From NCBI RefSeq assembly GCF_000319225.1, contig NC_019815.1, positions 310,001 through 374,000 on the forward strand: DNA of 64,000 nt, read 5' to 3'. This stretch comes from Candidatus Kinetoplastibacterium crithidii (ex Angomonas deanei ATCC 30255). GTDB taxonomy: Bacteria; Pseudomonadota; Gammaproteobacteria; Burkholderiales; Burkholderiaceae_B. Position numbers and translations under genes: made by a program. The notes under the pieces are model-generated. The model saw only the letters and a list, made by a program, of their open reading frames with translations, ran no database searches and had not been told where the DNA came from. This document shows, piece after piece, positions 9,338-19,874 of this stretch. The number at the start of each line of letters is the position of its first letter. Position 1 is the stretch's first letter.

Positions 9338-11701
9338 TTAGTTAGATAAACGTTTCCAAGTATCTACTACTGTATCTGGATTCAAGGAAATTGATACAAT
9401 TCCTTCCTTATGTAACCATTTAGCAAAATCAGGATGATCACTAGGGCCTTGACCACAGATACCTATATATTTATTTTCATCTAGACAAGCTTTTATTGCC
9501 CTCTGCAACATGAATTTTACTGCAGGATCTCTTTCATCAAATTCTGCTGTTAAAAGTTCCATTCCAGAATCTCTATCAAGACCTAATGTCAACTGAGTCA
9601 TATCATTTGAGCCAATAGAAAATCCATCAAAATATTGTAAAAATTCTTTTGCAAGAATTGCATTACTAGGAACTTCACACATCATTATAATTCTAAGACC
9701 ATTCTCACCTCTTCTCAAACCATTTTCTGATAATAAATCAATAACTTTACTAGCTTGGGAAATAGTTCTAACAAAAGGAACCATGATTTCAACATTAGTT
9801 AAACCCATTTCATTACGAACTTTTTTAAAAGCATCACATTCCATACGAAAACATTCGCTAAAATCTTTAGAAATATATCTTGAAGCTCCTCTGAATCCTA
9901 ACATTGGATTTTCTTCTTCTGGCTCAAATCTAGATCCTCCAATTAATTTTCTATATTCATTAGATTTAAAATCAGATAAACGAACTATTACAGGTTTTGG
10001 CCAAAATGCAGCAGCTATTGTAGATATTCCTTCAGACATTTTTTCTACAAAAAATGAACGTGGGCTAACATAACCACGAGCTGCAGATTCAACTGCCTTC
10101 TTTAAATTAGGATCAATATTTGGGTATTCCAATACTGCTTTAGGATGTACTCCTATATTATTATTAATAATAAATTCTAGACGTGCTAAACCAACACCAG
10201 AATTTGGTAATTGTGAAAAATCAAATGCAAGTTGTGGGTTCCCAACATTCATCATGATTTTAATATCTATTTCTGGCATTTCACCACGATGAACATCCTC
10301 TATTTCTGTTTCTATAATACCATCATAGATTCTACCCTCATCTCCTTCAGAACAAGAGACTGTTACATACTGCTCTTCGACTAAAACACTTGTTGCATCA
10401 CCACAACCAACAACTGCAGGTATTCCAAGTTCTCTAGCAATGATAGCAGCATGACAGGTTCTGCCTCCTCTATTAGTAACTATAGCAGATGCTTTTTTCA
10501 TAACAGGCTCCCAATTAGGATCTGTCATATCAGTTACTAAAATATCTCCTGGTTTTACTCTATTAATTTCAGATGTATCAGCAACAATTCTAACAGGTCC
10601 AGACCCAATTTTTTGACCTATAGATCTACCAGTTATTAGAACTGTTCCACTAGCTTTTAACTTATATCTTTGTTGAACTTCCTTATTGTTTTGCTGCGAT
10701 TTCACAGTTTCTGGGCGTGCCTGAAGTATATAAAGTTTGCCATCTATACCATCTTTACCCCACTCTATATCCATAGGGCGTCCATAATGATTTTCAATAA
10801 TAACAGCATATTTTGCTAACTCTAATACTTCAGAATCATCTAATGAATATTTATTACGATCCGACAAATCAACGTCAACTGTTTTGACAGCTTCGTCTGC
10901 ATTATGATCTTTATTAAACTCCATTTTAATAAGTTTAGACCCGATACGACGGCTTATTATCGCATCATGTCCCTTAGAAAGGGTAGGTTTAAATACATAA
11001 AACTCATCTGGATTTACAGCACCCTGTACTACAGTTTCTCCTAATCCATATGAAGAGGTAATAAATACAACATTTGGAAACCCAGATTCTGTATCTATTG
11101 TAAACATAACACCAGCACTACCTTTATCTGATCTTACCATCTTTTGTATACCTGCCGATAAAGCTACCTCAGTATTATGATACCCTTTATGAACTCGGTA
11201 AGAAATAGCCCTGTCATTGTACAAAGAAGCAAAAACATATCTAATTTTATCTAAAATGTTCTCTACACCAGAAACATTAAGATATGTTTCTTGTTGCCCA
11301 GCAAAAGAGGCATCAGGTAGATCTTCTGCCGTAGCAGAAGATCTAACAGCAAAAGAACCATTGCCATCAACATCTATAAGAGAAAATGCATCCCTAATTT
11401 CTTTTTCAAATTTTTCTGAAAAAGGAGCATTCATTATCCATTGTCTAATTTCTGCTCCAACACTGGATAACTCTTGTATATCATCAGGATTTAAACTTGC
11501 TAATCTATTAGATATTTTTACATCTAGATCAGAATAATGCAAAAAATCACGAAATGCTTGAGCTGTTGTAGCGAACCCGCCTGGAACTCTAACACCTGCA
11601 TCAGATAATTGACTAATCATCTCCCCAAGAGATGCATTTTTACCACCTACAGAATCAACATCAGACATTCGTAGCTTTTCAAAACTAACTACATAAGACA
11701 T
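9338..11701 (-). CDS. ppsA: Phosphoenolpyruvate synthase
   Basis: PpsA makes phosphoenolpyruvate from pyruvate and ATP, the gluconeogenic direction. The 787-residue protein shows the full three-domain layout: an N-terminal ATP-grasp domain (VGGKNASLGEM near 18-28; AVRSSATAEDLPDASFAGQQ near 118-137), the phosphohistidine swivel domain GGRTCHAAI with His417, and the C-terminal PEP/pyruvate-binding barrel with FSIGSNDMTQLTLGLDRDSG and GICGQGPSDHPDFA. It is divergent from ppsR, whose product switches it on and off. Retention suggests the symbiont feeds on pyruvate-level carbon and needs PEP for sugar and aromatic synthesis (inference). Confidence 0.98.
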   Translation of the reverse strand: MSYVVSFEKLRMSDVDSVGGKNASLGEMISQLSDAGVRVPGGFATTAQAFRDFLHYSDLDVKISNRLASLNPDDIQELSSVGAEIRQWIMNAPFSEKFEKEIRDAFSLIDVDGNGSFAVRSSATAEDLPDASFAGQQETYLNVSGVENILDKIRYVFASLYNDRAISYRVHKGYHNTEVALSAGIQKMVRSDKGSAGVMFTIDTESGFPNVVFITSSYGLGETVVQGAVNPDEFYVFKPTLSKGHDAIISRRIGSKLIKMEFNKDHNADEAVKTVDVDLSDRNKYSLDDSEVLELAKYAVIIENHYGRPMDIEWGKDGIDGKLYILQARPETVKSQQNNKEVQQRYKLKASGTVLITGRSIGQKIGSGPVRIVADTSEINRVKPGDILVTDMTDPNWEPVMKKASAIVTNRGGRTCHAAIIARELGIPAVVGCGDATSVLVEEQYVTVSCSEGDEGRIYDGIIETEIEDVHRGEMPEIDIKIMMNVGNPQLAFDFSQLPNSGVGLARLEFIINNNIGVHPKAVLEYPNIDPNLKKAVESAARGYVSPRSFFVEKMSEGISTIAAAFWPKPVIVRLSDFKSNEYRKLIGGSRFEPEEENPMLGFRGASRYISKDFSECFRMECDAFKKVRNEMGLTNVEIMVPFVRTISQASKVIDLLSENGLRRGENGLRIIMMCEVPSNAILAKEFLQYFDGFSIGSNDMTQLTLGLDRDSGMELLTAEFDERDPAVKFMLQRAIKACLDENKYIGICGQGPSDHPDFAKWLHKEGIVSISLNPDTVVDTWKRLSN

Positions 11702-11856
11702 ATACTATCCTTTATAAAAATAAAAAAACAATTTGATAAATACACTAAAAATAATGTATTGATCAAATTATTCAAAAAAAATAGATAATACATACGTTAA
11801 GATTATACAATTTATCATTAATAAACAAAATTAATTTAACAAAAAAGGATTAATAT

Positions 11857-12693
11857 ATGAATAATCAATTACTACCAGAAAGAACTGTATATTTGGTATC
11901 AGATGGAACTGGAATTACAGTAGAAACTTTTAGTAATGCAGTTCTTTCTCAATTTGATCAAGTAAGATTCAAAGAAATACATTTGCCATTCATTTGTTCC
12001 ATAGAAAAAGCCAAAGAAGCTGTAATAAAAATTAATAACACTGCAAATGAAACTGGATACCCACCAATTATTTTTAGCACATTAGTAAATATAGACATAA
12101 TGAATTTACTAAAGACTGCTAACTGCATATTTATAGATTTATTTGGAACATTTATAAACCATATAGAACAAGCAATTGGTCATAAATCAAATAATTCTAT
12201 AGGAAGATCACACATGGTTTCAGATTCTGAAAAATATAGAAACCGTATAGATGCAATTAATTTTAGCCTGTCTCATGATGATGGTCAATTTGTTAATCAA
12301 CTTAATAAAGCTGATGTCATCCTTATAGGAGTCTCTCGATGTGGTAAAACACCAACTAGTCTATATCTTGCAATGCAATATGCAATAAAAGCAGCTAATT
12401 TTCCTTTAACACCAGATGATTTTGAAAGAAATACATTACCTGCTACTATTGTTCCATTTAAATCAAAATTATTTGGACTATCAATATTGCCAGAAAGATT
12501 ATCAGAAGTAAGAAATGAAAGGCGTCCAAATAGTAAGTATGCTACTTTAGAACAATGTAGATATGAAGTTAGTGAGTCTGAAAAAATGATGAGAAGAGAA
12601 GGCATATCATGGTTATCAACTACCACAAAATCAATAGAAGAGATATCAACAACTGTATTACAAGAAATAGGTTTATCTAGGACCCTAGCATAA
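11857..12693 (+). CDS. ppsR: PEP synthase regulatory protein (bifunctional kinase/pyrophosphorylase)
   Basis: PpsR (DUF299 family) inactivates PEP synthase by ADP-dependent phosphorylation and reactivates it by phosphate-dependent removal. The protein has the family start RTVYLVSDGTGITVETFSNA and a P-loop-like IGVSRCGKTPTSLYLAMQY near 157-175. Its length of 278 residues is usual. It faces ppsA across a 155-base divergent intergenic region, the classic arrangement, and AAAAAGGA precedes the ATG. Keeping this regulator in a reduced genome implies that PEP synthase still needs reversible control. Confidence 0.96.
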   Translation: MNNQLLPERTVYLVSDGTGITVETFSNAVLSQFDQVRFKEIHLPFICSIEKAKEAVIKINNTANETGYPPIIFSTLVNIDIMNLLKTANCIFIDLFGTFINHIEQAIGHKSNNSIGRSHMVSDSEKYRNRIDAINFSLSHDDGQFVNQLNKADVILIGVSRCGKTPTSLYLAMQYAIKAANFPLTPDDFERNTLPATIVPFKSKLFGLSILPERLSEVRNERRPNSKYATLEQCRYEVSESEKMMRREGISWLSTTTKSIEEISTTVLQEIGLSRTLA

Positions 12694-12700
12694 ATATATG

Positions 12701-13282
12701 CTACAAATTTATAACTTCTCTCACAGGAGCAAAGCTCCTTCTATGAAAAACACAAGGACCATATAAGCGTAATAACCTTAGATGTTTAGAAGTACAATAT
12801 CCTTTATGCTGATCAAATCCATAATTAGGATATTCCAAGTGTAGTTTTAACATCTCAGCGTCTCTTTCTGTTTTAGCTAGAATAGAAGCAGCAGATATAG
12901 ACTGAACCAGTCTGTCACCACCTACGATAGTCTTAACAAGGCAATCTAAATGTGGTGACACATTGCCGTCTACCAAAGCAATATTAGGTTTTCTGCTTAA
13001 CCCTAGAACAGCTCTTCTCATTGCTAATAAAGTAGCCTGCAATATGTTCAAACTATCTATTTCTTCAACACTAGATATTCCTATAGCCCATGATAATGAC
13101 TTTTCTTTGATAATTACAGATAACTGTTCTCTTTTATTCTTATTTAATAGCTTTGAATCAGCCAATCCTCTGATAGGATGTTTGTCATCCAATATCACTG
13201 CAGCAGCATATACAGGACCAGCTAACGAACCACGGCCGGACTCATCTATCCCAGCTGAAAAAACAGTAAAATCTAAACTCAT
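12701..13282 (-). CDS. rnhB: Ribonuclease HII
   Basis: RNase HII cuts RNA in RNA-DNA hybrids and removes misincorporated ribonucleotides. The protein has the first catalytic motif GIDESGRGSLAGPVYAAAVIL near residue 11, the ALVDGN segment, and the ILAKTERDAEM helix. At 193 residues it is typical. It ends the large lpx gene block, 19 bases after lpxB, and its stop lies only 7 bases from that of the convergent ppsR. Confidence 0.97.
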   Translation of the reverse strand: MSLDFTVFSAGIDESGRGSLAGPVYAAAVILDDKHPIRGLADSKLLNKNKREQLSVIIKEKSLSWAIGISSVEEIDSLNILQATLLAMRRAVLGLSRKPNIALVDGNVSPHLDCLVKTIVGGDRLVQSISAASILAKTERDAEMLKLHLEYPNYGFDQHKGYCTSKHLRLLRLYGPCVFHRRSFAPVREVINL

Positions 13283-13301
13283 AATATCACTTTAAAATAT
13301 C

Positions 13302-14497
13302 TCACATAGTTTTTTTTACAACTTTAATGATTGTTTCTGCCACAAGCTTTGGAGTATCTAATTTTAAATCTTTATGCATATTTTGGAAACAATCTACTAT
13401 AGAACTACAATACGTTCTATCTAATAATATATTTAAAACTGCTTCAGCTAATTTTTTTGGAGTAGCATTATCTTGCACAAATTCAGGAACAACAAACCTA
13501 TTCATTAAAATATTTGGAAGACCAATCCATGGTAAATATGGTTTGTTTTGACCTGATTGCCATGTCATAATTTTTTTAACTAAAGGTGATAAAACATAAG
13601 ATATAATCATAGGTTTTTTAAACAAAGCAGCTTCCAAAGTTGCTGTGCCACTAGATAACAGAACAAGATCACTAGCTTCCATAGCGTACCATGATAATGG
13701 CTTATTTATCAAAATATTATTTTCATAATCACGTCTACTAATACAACGAAGGTTAGATACCTCAATAGAGTCTAATAGATTTTCAAACTCAGAACGCCTT
13801 GATTCATTAACCATTGGAACTATAAATTGTAAATCAGGTCTTATTTTATTTAGCAATTTAACTGTTTGTAAAAATATAGGACCTAGATTACTTATTTCTG
13901 ATGATCTGCTACCTGGCAAAACAGCTACCACTTGGGCCTTTGGATCAATATTTAAAAATTTGCGGGCTGATTCTTGGGAAGGTTTTAATGGAATAACACT
14001 TGCTAATGGATGACCAACATAAGTAACTGGGATATTTTCCTTACGATATATTTCTTCTTCAAAAGGAAAAACTACTAGCATATGAGATACAGCTTCCTTA
14101 ATCATTGTTATTCTATCAAATCTCCATGCCCATATTGAAGGACTTATAAAATGTATAGTAGGTATATTATTTTTTTTAAACTAGACTCTAGTCTCAAATT
14201 AAAATCAGGCAAGTCAATCCCTAGAAAAACATCAGGTTTATTTGTTAGCCATCTTTTCTTTACATTCTTGTATATGCTAAATATTCTAGGGAAAGCAAGT
14301 ATTGCATCTAAATATCCAAAAACAGATAATTCATCCATGGAATACCAAGAATTAAAACCTATACTAGATAATTCCAGTCCACCAATGCCATCATAAATTG
14401 CATCTTGAAGATATTTATTTCTTATTCCTTCAAGAATTTGCTTGGCTAATAAATCACCTGAAGGTTCCCCAGTGACTATTCCAAGATGTAATTTCAT
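13302..14497 (-). pseudogene. lpxB: Lipid-A-disaccharide synthase, frameshifted at an A8 run
   Basis: LpxB joins UDP-diacylglucosamine and lipid X to form the lipid A disaccharide. The N-terminal frame (from ATG 14497) reads [20 protein letters not shown] through GIDLPDFNLRLESSLKK, then stops. The other frame continues with NNIPTIHFISPSIWAWR and VFPFEEEIY to the C-terminus. The junction is an A8 run (T8 on plus, 14170-14177); one extra A restores a 398-residue protein, close to the usual size. The start overlaps the lpxA stop (ATGA), so the operon context is intact. Because lpxA, lpxD and lpxK are intact, I favour sequencing error or transcript slippage over gene loss, but cannot decide. Confidence 0.88.
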
Positions 14498-15294
14498 GAT
14501 CTAATTATGCCACGCTCAGAATTTTGTAAAAAATCAACAATTAATTTTATATAATCTGAAGTATCTTGATTTTTGTAATTATAGCTGCTTAAACAATGAC
14601 AAGCTTCCTGTAAAGAAAAACCTTGTCGATAAATTATTCTATACGCCCTTTTAATTTCTAAAATTACATCTTCAGAAAATCCTCTACGTTTTAATCCTTC
14701 TAAATTAATACCAAAAGGACGAGCTGGATTTCCTCCACACAACACAAAAGGAGGGACATCTTGCTTAAGAGCACTTTTGGCTCCTATCATAGTATATTTG
14801 CCAATCCTCGAAAATTGATGCACGCCACTTAAGCCCCCTATTACTGACCAATCTTCTACTATGACATGACCACCTAACTGTACAGAATTAGCTAATGTTA
14901 TATGATTACCTATTCTACAATCATGCGCTATATGGACATAAGCCATTATCCAATTGTCATCACCAATTAACGTAGTATATCCTCCCTGTGATGTACCAAC
15001 ATTAAAAGTCGTAAATTCTCTAATAGTATTACGTGAACCTATTTGTAAATAAGTCTTCTCACCATTATATTTTTTATCTTGAGGCAAGGATCCAATAGAA
15101 CAATAACGATAAAAAATATTATCTTTACCTATTGTTGTATTTCCATCTATATGGCAATAAGGTCCAATTACATTACCAGAGTCTATAGAAACTCCAGAAC
15201 CTATTACAACATAAGGACCAACTACAACAGAACCATCAACTTCAGCACCTACATCTATAATAGCTGTAGGATGTATCTTAATACTTTGTTGCAT
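14494..15294 (-). CDS. lpxA: UDP-N-acetylglucosamine acyltransferase
   Basis: LpxA adds the first 3-hydroxyacyl chain to UDP-GlcNAc in lipid A synthesis. The protein is a left-handed beta-helix of hexapeptide repeats from about residue 4 to 190, with the catalytic histidine in [14 protein letters not shown] and the [10 protein letters not shown] and [10 protein letters not shown] segments. I chose the ATG at 15294 ([14 protein letters not shown]), because the frame extends further upstream only inside fabZ. That gives 266 residues, near the usual 262. The start lies inside the end of fabZ by 17 bases, and the stop overlaps the lpxB start. Confidence 0.96.
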   Translation of the reverse strand: MQQSIKIHPTAIIDVGAEVDGSVVVGPYVVIGSGVSIDSGNVIGPYCHIDGNTTIGKDNIFYRYCSIGSLPQDKKYNGEKTYLQIGSRNTIREFTTFNVGTSQGGYTTLIGDDNWIMAYVHIAHDCRIGNHITLANSVQLGGHVIVEDWSVIGGLSGVHQFSRIGKYTMIGAKSALKQDVPPFVLCGGNPARPFGINLEGLKRRGFSEDVILEIKRAYRIIYRQGFSLQEACHCLSSYNYKNQDTSDYIKLIVDFLQNSERGIIRS

Positions 15295-15748
15295 TATTAT
15301 TTTCCAAAGCACGCATAGCACACATTAAATCTGTTTGGGCTACAACTTGATTGTCAACTAAAGCTTTTGCCTTATATTTAGATATTGAAGTTCCTAAACG
15401 ATCAGCAAAGACTTCAAGACGCAACTGATCTCCTGGAACCACTGGACGTCTAAATCTAGTATTTTCAATTCCTACTAAATAATAAGCAGTATTATTTTTA
15501 AATTCAATATCATGAGACTTGTTACCAAAAGAAAAAATAGCTGCAGCCTGAGCTAAAGCTTCTATAATTAAAACCCCAGGCATAATAGGTAGATGAGGAA
15601 AATGGCCCTCAAAAAAAGGCTCATTTATAGAAACATTTTTTATAGCAACTATAGATTTTCCTGGTATCATTTCTAATACACGATCTACTAATAGTATAGG
15701 ATATCTATGAGGTAAAAGTTCCATTATTTCTTTGATATTTAAATTCAT
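15278..15748 (-). CDS. fabZ: 3-hydroxyacyl-ACP dehydratase FabZ
   Basis: FabZ dehydrates 3-hydroxyacyl-ACP in fatty acid elongation and shares its substrate pool with LpxA and LpxD. The hot-dog fold motifs are clear: [14 protein letters not shown] and the catalytic [21 protein letters not shown], which carries the His and Glu. I place the start at the ATG at 15748, because GAGGAA lies 9 bases before it; an in-frame TTG three codons upstream is less likely. The length of 156 residues is normal. Confidence 0.96.
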   Translation of the reverse strand: MNLNIKEIMELLPHRYPILLVDRVLEMIPGKSIVAIKNVSINEPFFEGHFPHLPIMPGVLIIEALAQAAAIFSFGNKSHDIEFKNNTAYYLVGIENTRFRRPVVPGDQLRLEVFADRLGTSISKYKAKALVDNQVVAQTDLMCAMRALENNNATKY

Positions 15749-15795
15749 TTCTATCAATTCCTCTAATACTGTTATATGAAGCTCTAATAAGTGAA

Positions 15796-16899
15796 TTAAT
15801 TATTACTATGAGGGAACATAATCATTTTTCTTAGTTTTGCTAAATGCGATATAATTGGAGCGTTTTTTTGCCATTCAATATGACTAGAATATGGATAAAC
15901 ACCAGCATATCTCCCTGCTTTGGTAATATTGGATATAACAGCTGTACCACCAGCTATATGAACATCATCTACAATATTTAAATGACCAGATATCATAGCA
16001 GCTCCTCCAATTATGCATCTTTTGCCAATCATAGTAGAGCCTGCTATACCTACACAAGCTGCAATAGCTGTAGATTCATTTACAGTAACATTATGACCTA
16101 TCATTACTTGATTATCTATTTTAACTCCATCCGAAATCACAGTACTGTCCAATGAACCCCTATCTATTGTAGTATTAGCGCCTATTTCCACATTATTGCC
16201 TATTAATACAGTACCAAAATGAGGTATTTTAGACCATGAGAAATTGTTGCCGCTATGGTCTTGGGCATAGCCAAAACCATCAGATCCGATAACAACTCCA
16301 CTATGAAAAATATTGTTATTTCCTATACAAACATTTTTATATAAAGTTACTCTAGGAAAAAAACGACAATTACTACCTATTTTAACTCCAGAGCCTATAA
16401 GAGAAAAAGCGCCAATAATACTATTATCTCCTATCTCTACATTTTCCTCTATTACACAATAAGGACCTATTACAACATTCTTACCGATATTTACTTGTGT
16501 CGATATAATAGAAGTTCTATCTATATTTCTGCCCATCATACAAATGTTGCTAATAAAATTATTAAACCATTGGGCAATTCTTGTGTATAGCAAATAAGCA
16601 TTATCACTTATAATAAAACACTGGATGTTTTTAGACTCAATATTCTCCACATGTTTATAGAACTTCTCTTCTATAATAACTACACATGCCTGAGTTTTAT
16701 AAATATCATTCAGATATCTGTAATTTGAAAAAAAACTAATATCACAAGATGATGCTGACAATAAAGTAGAAATACCTCTAACAAATATAGTGTCGTTTTC
16801 AACTTTTGAAATTATATGCCATTTTATTCCAGTAGTATTAACAGACTCCATCAACTTAATAATAGATATTGCATTATGTTCGTCTAAAATTAAAGGCAT
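15796..16899 (-). CDS. lpxD: UDP-3-O-acylglucosamine N-acyltransferase
   Basis: LpxD adds the N-linked acyl chain in the third step of lipid A synthesis. At 367 residues it has an N-terminal uridine-binding domain that is quite divergent here (about 1-110), then a long run of hexapeptide repeats. Conserved blocks include [14 protein letters not shown] and [25 protein letters not shown], which carries the catalytic His. It sits between ompH and fabZ in the standard order. Confidence 0.95.
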   Translation of the reverse strand: MPLILDEHNAISIIKLMESVNTTGIKWHIISKVENDTIFVRGISTLLSASSCDISFFSNYRYLNDIYKTQACVVIIEEKFYKHVENIESKNIQCFIISDNAYLLYTRIAQWFNNFISNICMMGRNIDRTSIISTQVNIGKNVVIGPYCVIEENVEIGDNSIIGAFSLIGSGVKIGSNCRFFPRVTLYKNVCIGNNNIFHSGVVIGSDGFGYAQDHSGNNFSWSKIPHFGTVLIGNNVEIGANTTIDRGSLDSTVISDGVKIDNQVMIGHNVTVNESTAIAACVGIAGSTMIGKRCIIGGAAMISGHLNIVDDVHIAGGTAVISNITKAGRYAGVYPYSSHIEWQKNAPIISHLAKLRKMIMFPHSNN

Positions 16900-16907
16900 A
16901 AATAATA

Positions 16908-17459
16908 TTACCCATTTAAATTTTTTATAATTTTATCTGTAATATCAATACGTGGATTAACTACCACAGCATCTTCAATGATAAGGTCATAATTCTCCTC
17001 TTCTGCTAACTTTTTAATACATTCATTAGCTTTAGAAATAATAATAGAAAATTCCTCATTTCTACGTCTATTAAAGTCTTCTTGAAATGCACGACGCTTA
17101 CGTTGGAGATCAAGATCTAAATCTTCCATATCTCTTTGCTTTTTTAATTTATCATTCTCTGATAAAATAGGACCATCCTTTTCAAACTTACTCACAAGAG
17201 ATCGTAATTCTAATTCTAAATTATGCAGGTCATGCTTCATTGTTGTGAATTCAGATTCTATTTTAGATTGCGCAGATCTGCCTATATCAGAATCCTTTAA
17301 AATGCGTTCAGTACTAACAAACCCAACTCTTAAATCATGAGCATATAAACTAAAAGAAAAAGACAATAAAAATATAAGAATAAATTTAATAAAACTAACA
17401 AATTTAAAATTAATTCTTTTCATAGGAAATTTTAAGAAAAAATAGTTGTGACGAAACAT
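16908..17459 (-). CDS. skp: OmpH/Skp-family periplasmic chaperone
   Basis: Skp keeps unfolded outer-membrane proteins soluble on their way to BamA. The 183-residue protein has an N-terminal signal sequence (hydrophobic core about 21-37, ending near SLYA), then VGFVSTERILKDSDIGRSAQSKIE and a long charged helical region, as in the Skp tentacles. The first ATG has AAAGG 9 bases upstream, so I keep it. A second ATG 12 codons in would give a shorter, more usual signal peptide. It follows bamA in the conserved bamA-skp-lpxD order. Confidence 0.92.
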   Translation of the reverse strand: MFRHNYFFLKFPMKRINFKFVSFIKFILIFLLSFSFSLYAHDLRVGFVSTERILKDSDIGRSAQSKIESEFTTMKHDLHNLELELRSLVSKFEKDGPILSENDKLKKQRDMEDLDLDLQRKRRAFQEDFNRRRNEEFSIIISKANECIKKLAEEENYDLIIEDAVVVNPRIDITDKIIKNLNG

Positions 17460-17513
17460 ATTACTTAACCTTTAAAAAATCAGTTCAAACTTAACAAAGA
17501 GTTTTTTATAAAA

Positions 17514-19838
17514 CTAAAAACCGCTACCAATCTGAAATTGCAATCTTTGAATATCATCAGGTCGTGAAATATTTAATGGCATGGCATAGGAAAGTTGTAT
17601 TAATCCCAGAGGAGATAGCCAAGACACACCAATGCCAGCAGAATAACAATAACCATTATTATCTATAAACAAACTATCATTTTTATAGATATTTGATTTT
17701 GCTTTTTTTTCACAAAATACTTTGCCTACATCGCTGAATAAAAACCAATTTATCTTTTTATCATTGATAAGCTCTGGGAAAGGAAAATAAACTTGAGCAT
17801 TTGCTATAATTCTTGCTGATCCTCCTAAATAATCTCCAGTAATAGTATGCTTTGGACCTATAGATGATGGAATATATCCTCTAACTGTTCCTATGCCTCC
17901 GGCATATAAATGCTTTATAGTAGGATAAGATCTTTTTCCATAACTTAAACCATAATCAATTGCTCCATTGAAAGAAAAGATACATTTATCCATAAAATGA
18001 ATATAATATTGACGTTGGAATTTGATAGCAAAATATTGCAGATCATTAGTAGATACATCTAATGAAAGTTTAGAATAACTACCAGAACTAGGAAGAATAT
18101 TGTTATTTCTAGTATCTTTAAACCATCCTGAGCTTAAGATAAAAGAATTAGTATTGTCACCATATTCATTGACAAATGTATTGTAAATATATGGTAATTT
18201 ATTATGCAAACCGATCTTGTTTTTCTCAAAAGACAAACCTAGAAAAACCTTATTATATTCTGAAAGTGGTAATCCAATATTGATGCTAGATCCACTAGAA
18301 TTAATTTCATATTTATTAGAATTTTCTATAGGATTATTTATTTTATAAAAAGCTGAAAATATACTACTTATTGCATCTTTGGTTACATATGGGTTATGAT
18401 AAGAAATAGTCATGTTTTTACCAATCTTACTTGCATTTACATCAAGAGATAAATCATTACCTGTACCAAAAATATTATCTTCACTAACACTAGCTGATAT
18501 TATTGGACCTTCAGAAGCACTATACCCCATCCCAAAATTTGCAATGCCAGTATGTTTATCTACAACTTCTACTTCTAAATCTGCTAGATCATCATGATCC
18601 ACACGTTGCTTTAACCTAAAATCTACTTTTTCAAAAAAACCAAGCCTATCTATATTTTTCTTCGAGAAATTAACATTATCAAAATTATATAAAGATGCTT
18701 CATATTGTTTTATTACTCGTCTTATAACATAATCACTAGTACGTCTATTACCAATAATGTTTATATTATTAATATAGATTTTCTTACCACAATTTATATT
18801 AAATATAATGTTTACCTTATCTGTATCATGTTCTATTTTTGTAGTTGGAGCGACTTGAGCAAACGCATAACCATAATTACCTAAAAGTTCTTTTATATTG
18901 GATGTAATATAATTTATACTATTTAGAGAAAAATATTCATCTTTTCTAATCGTTACTAATTCACTTATTATTTCATCCAACCCATTTAAATCACCAAATA
19001 TTTTTATATCATTTATTTTATATTTTTTGCCTTCTTTGACTACTATTACTATATCAACATTGTTATCTTTGGAAAAATTGAATTGCTTATTTATAATTGA
19101 AAAATCTAAATAACCCAAATCCATATAGTATGATATTAATTTTTCAATATCATACTCAATTTTTCCAATAAGAAAATAATTAGACTTACTATACCAACTA
19201 AAAAGACTTGAAGACGTCGATGTAAATAATCGTAATATTTGCTCTTCAGAAAAAATATTATTGCCAATTATTTTTATTGATTTGATTTTCGATATTTTAG
19301 GTTCTTCCACATTAAATTCTATATCAACACAATTTGTAGGCAAATTATTAATACTATATTTAATGGATGTATTATAAAAACTTTTTAGTTCATACAATTC
19401 CTTGATTGTATCAACAGATTTTTTTAATAAATTTTTATTAAAATGATTTCCAGCAACCAATCCATATTGCTCTAAAACTCTTAAAAAATCTTTAGAACTT
19501 AAAACTGACATTCCATTAATAATAACAGAATGTATTATTGGTCTTTCTTCAACATTTAAAATAATAATATTCTTATCTATATCTAGACTAACCTGTTCAA
19601 AAAATCCTAAATCATAGATGTTTTTTATGGACTGTTTAATATTTTTCTCTTCGAAAACATCACCCACTTTTACCTGTAATGCTTTTGTGATACAAACTTT
19701 ATCAATAGTAGCAATACCGTTTATTTTGATATCTTCTACAGTAAAGGAGTCAAAAGCATAACTACAATTTGAAATTGTAATAATTATAAAAAAAAATATA
19801 TTTTTCCAATATTTATGTAAACTACGTATAGAAGACAT
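17514..19838 (-). CDS. bamA: Outer-membrane protein assembly factor BamA
   Basis: BamA inserts beta-barrel proteins into the outer membrane. The 774-residue protein begins with a signal sequence ending near NCSYAFDSF, then five POTRA domains (about 30-420), then the Omp85 barrel. The barrel has the diagnostic GTVRGYIPSS loop motif and ends in a beta-signal-like strand with a terminal Phe. The Cys-bearing C-terminal part and the many Asn/Lys/Ile residues fit the composition of the genome. A gene for the RseP protease, usually between dxr or cdsA and bamA, is missing; dxr lies only 36 bases upstream. Confidence 0.96.
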   Translation of the reverse strand: MSSIRSLHKYWKNIFFFIIITISNCSYAFDSFTVEDIKINGIATIDKVCITKALQVKVGDVFEEKNIKQSIKNIYDLGFFEQVSLDIDKNIIILNVEERPIIHSVIINGMSVLSSKDFLRVLEQYGLVAGNHFNKNLLKKSVDTIKELYELKSFYNTSIKYSINNLPTNCVDIEFNVEEPKISKIKSIKIIGNNIFSEEQILRLFTSTSSSLFSWYSKSNYFLIGKIEYDIEKLISYYMDLGYLDFSIINKQFNFSKDNNVDIVIVVKEGKKYKINDIKIFGDLNGLDEIISELVTIRKDEYFSLNSINYITSNIKELLGNYGYAFAQVAPTTKIEHDTDKVNIIFNINCGKKIYINNINIIGNRRTSDYVIRRVIKQYEASLYNFDNVNFSKKNIDRLGFFEKVDFRLKQRVDHDDLADLEVEVVDKHTGIANFGMGYSASEGPIISASVSEDNIFGTGNDLSLDVNASKIGKNMTISYHNPYVTKDAISSIFSAFYKINNPIENSNKYEINSSGSSINIGLPLSEYNKVFLGLSFEKNKIGLHNKLPYIYNTFVNEYGDNTNSFILSSGWFKDTRNNNILPSSGSYSKLSLDVSTNDLQYFAIKFQRQYYIHFMDKCIFSFNGAIDYGLSYGKRSYPTIKHLYAGGIGTVRGYIPSSIGPKHTITGDYLGGSARIIANAQVYFPFPELINDKKINWFLFSDVGKVFCEKKAKSNIYKNDSLFIDNNGYCYSAGIGVSWLSPLGLIQLSYAMPLNISRPDDIQRLQFQIGSGF

Positions 19839-19874
19839 TACAAAAAACCTTTCAGATTTATAAAAACTATAAAA

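Noticed and set aside
14105..14180. Programmed ribosomal frameshift in lpxB (dnaX-like)
   Set aside because: There is no upstream Shine-Dalgarno-like stimulator or downstream hairpin of note, and the same kind of shift occurs in unrelated genes. Error or slippage explains it better.
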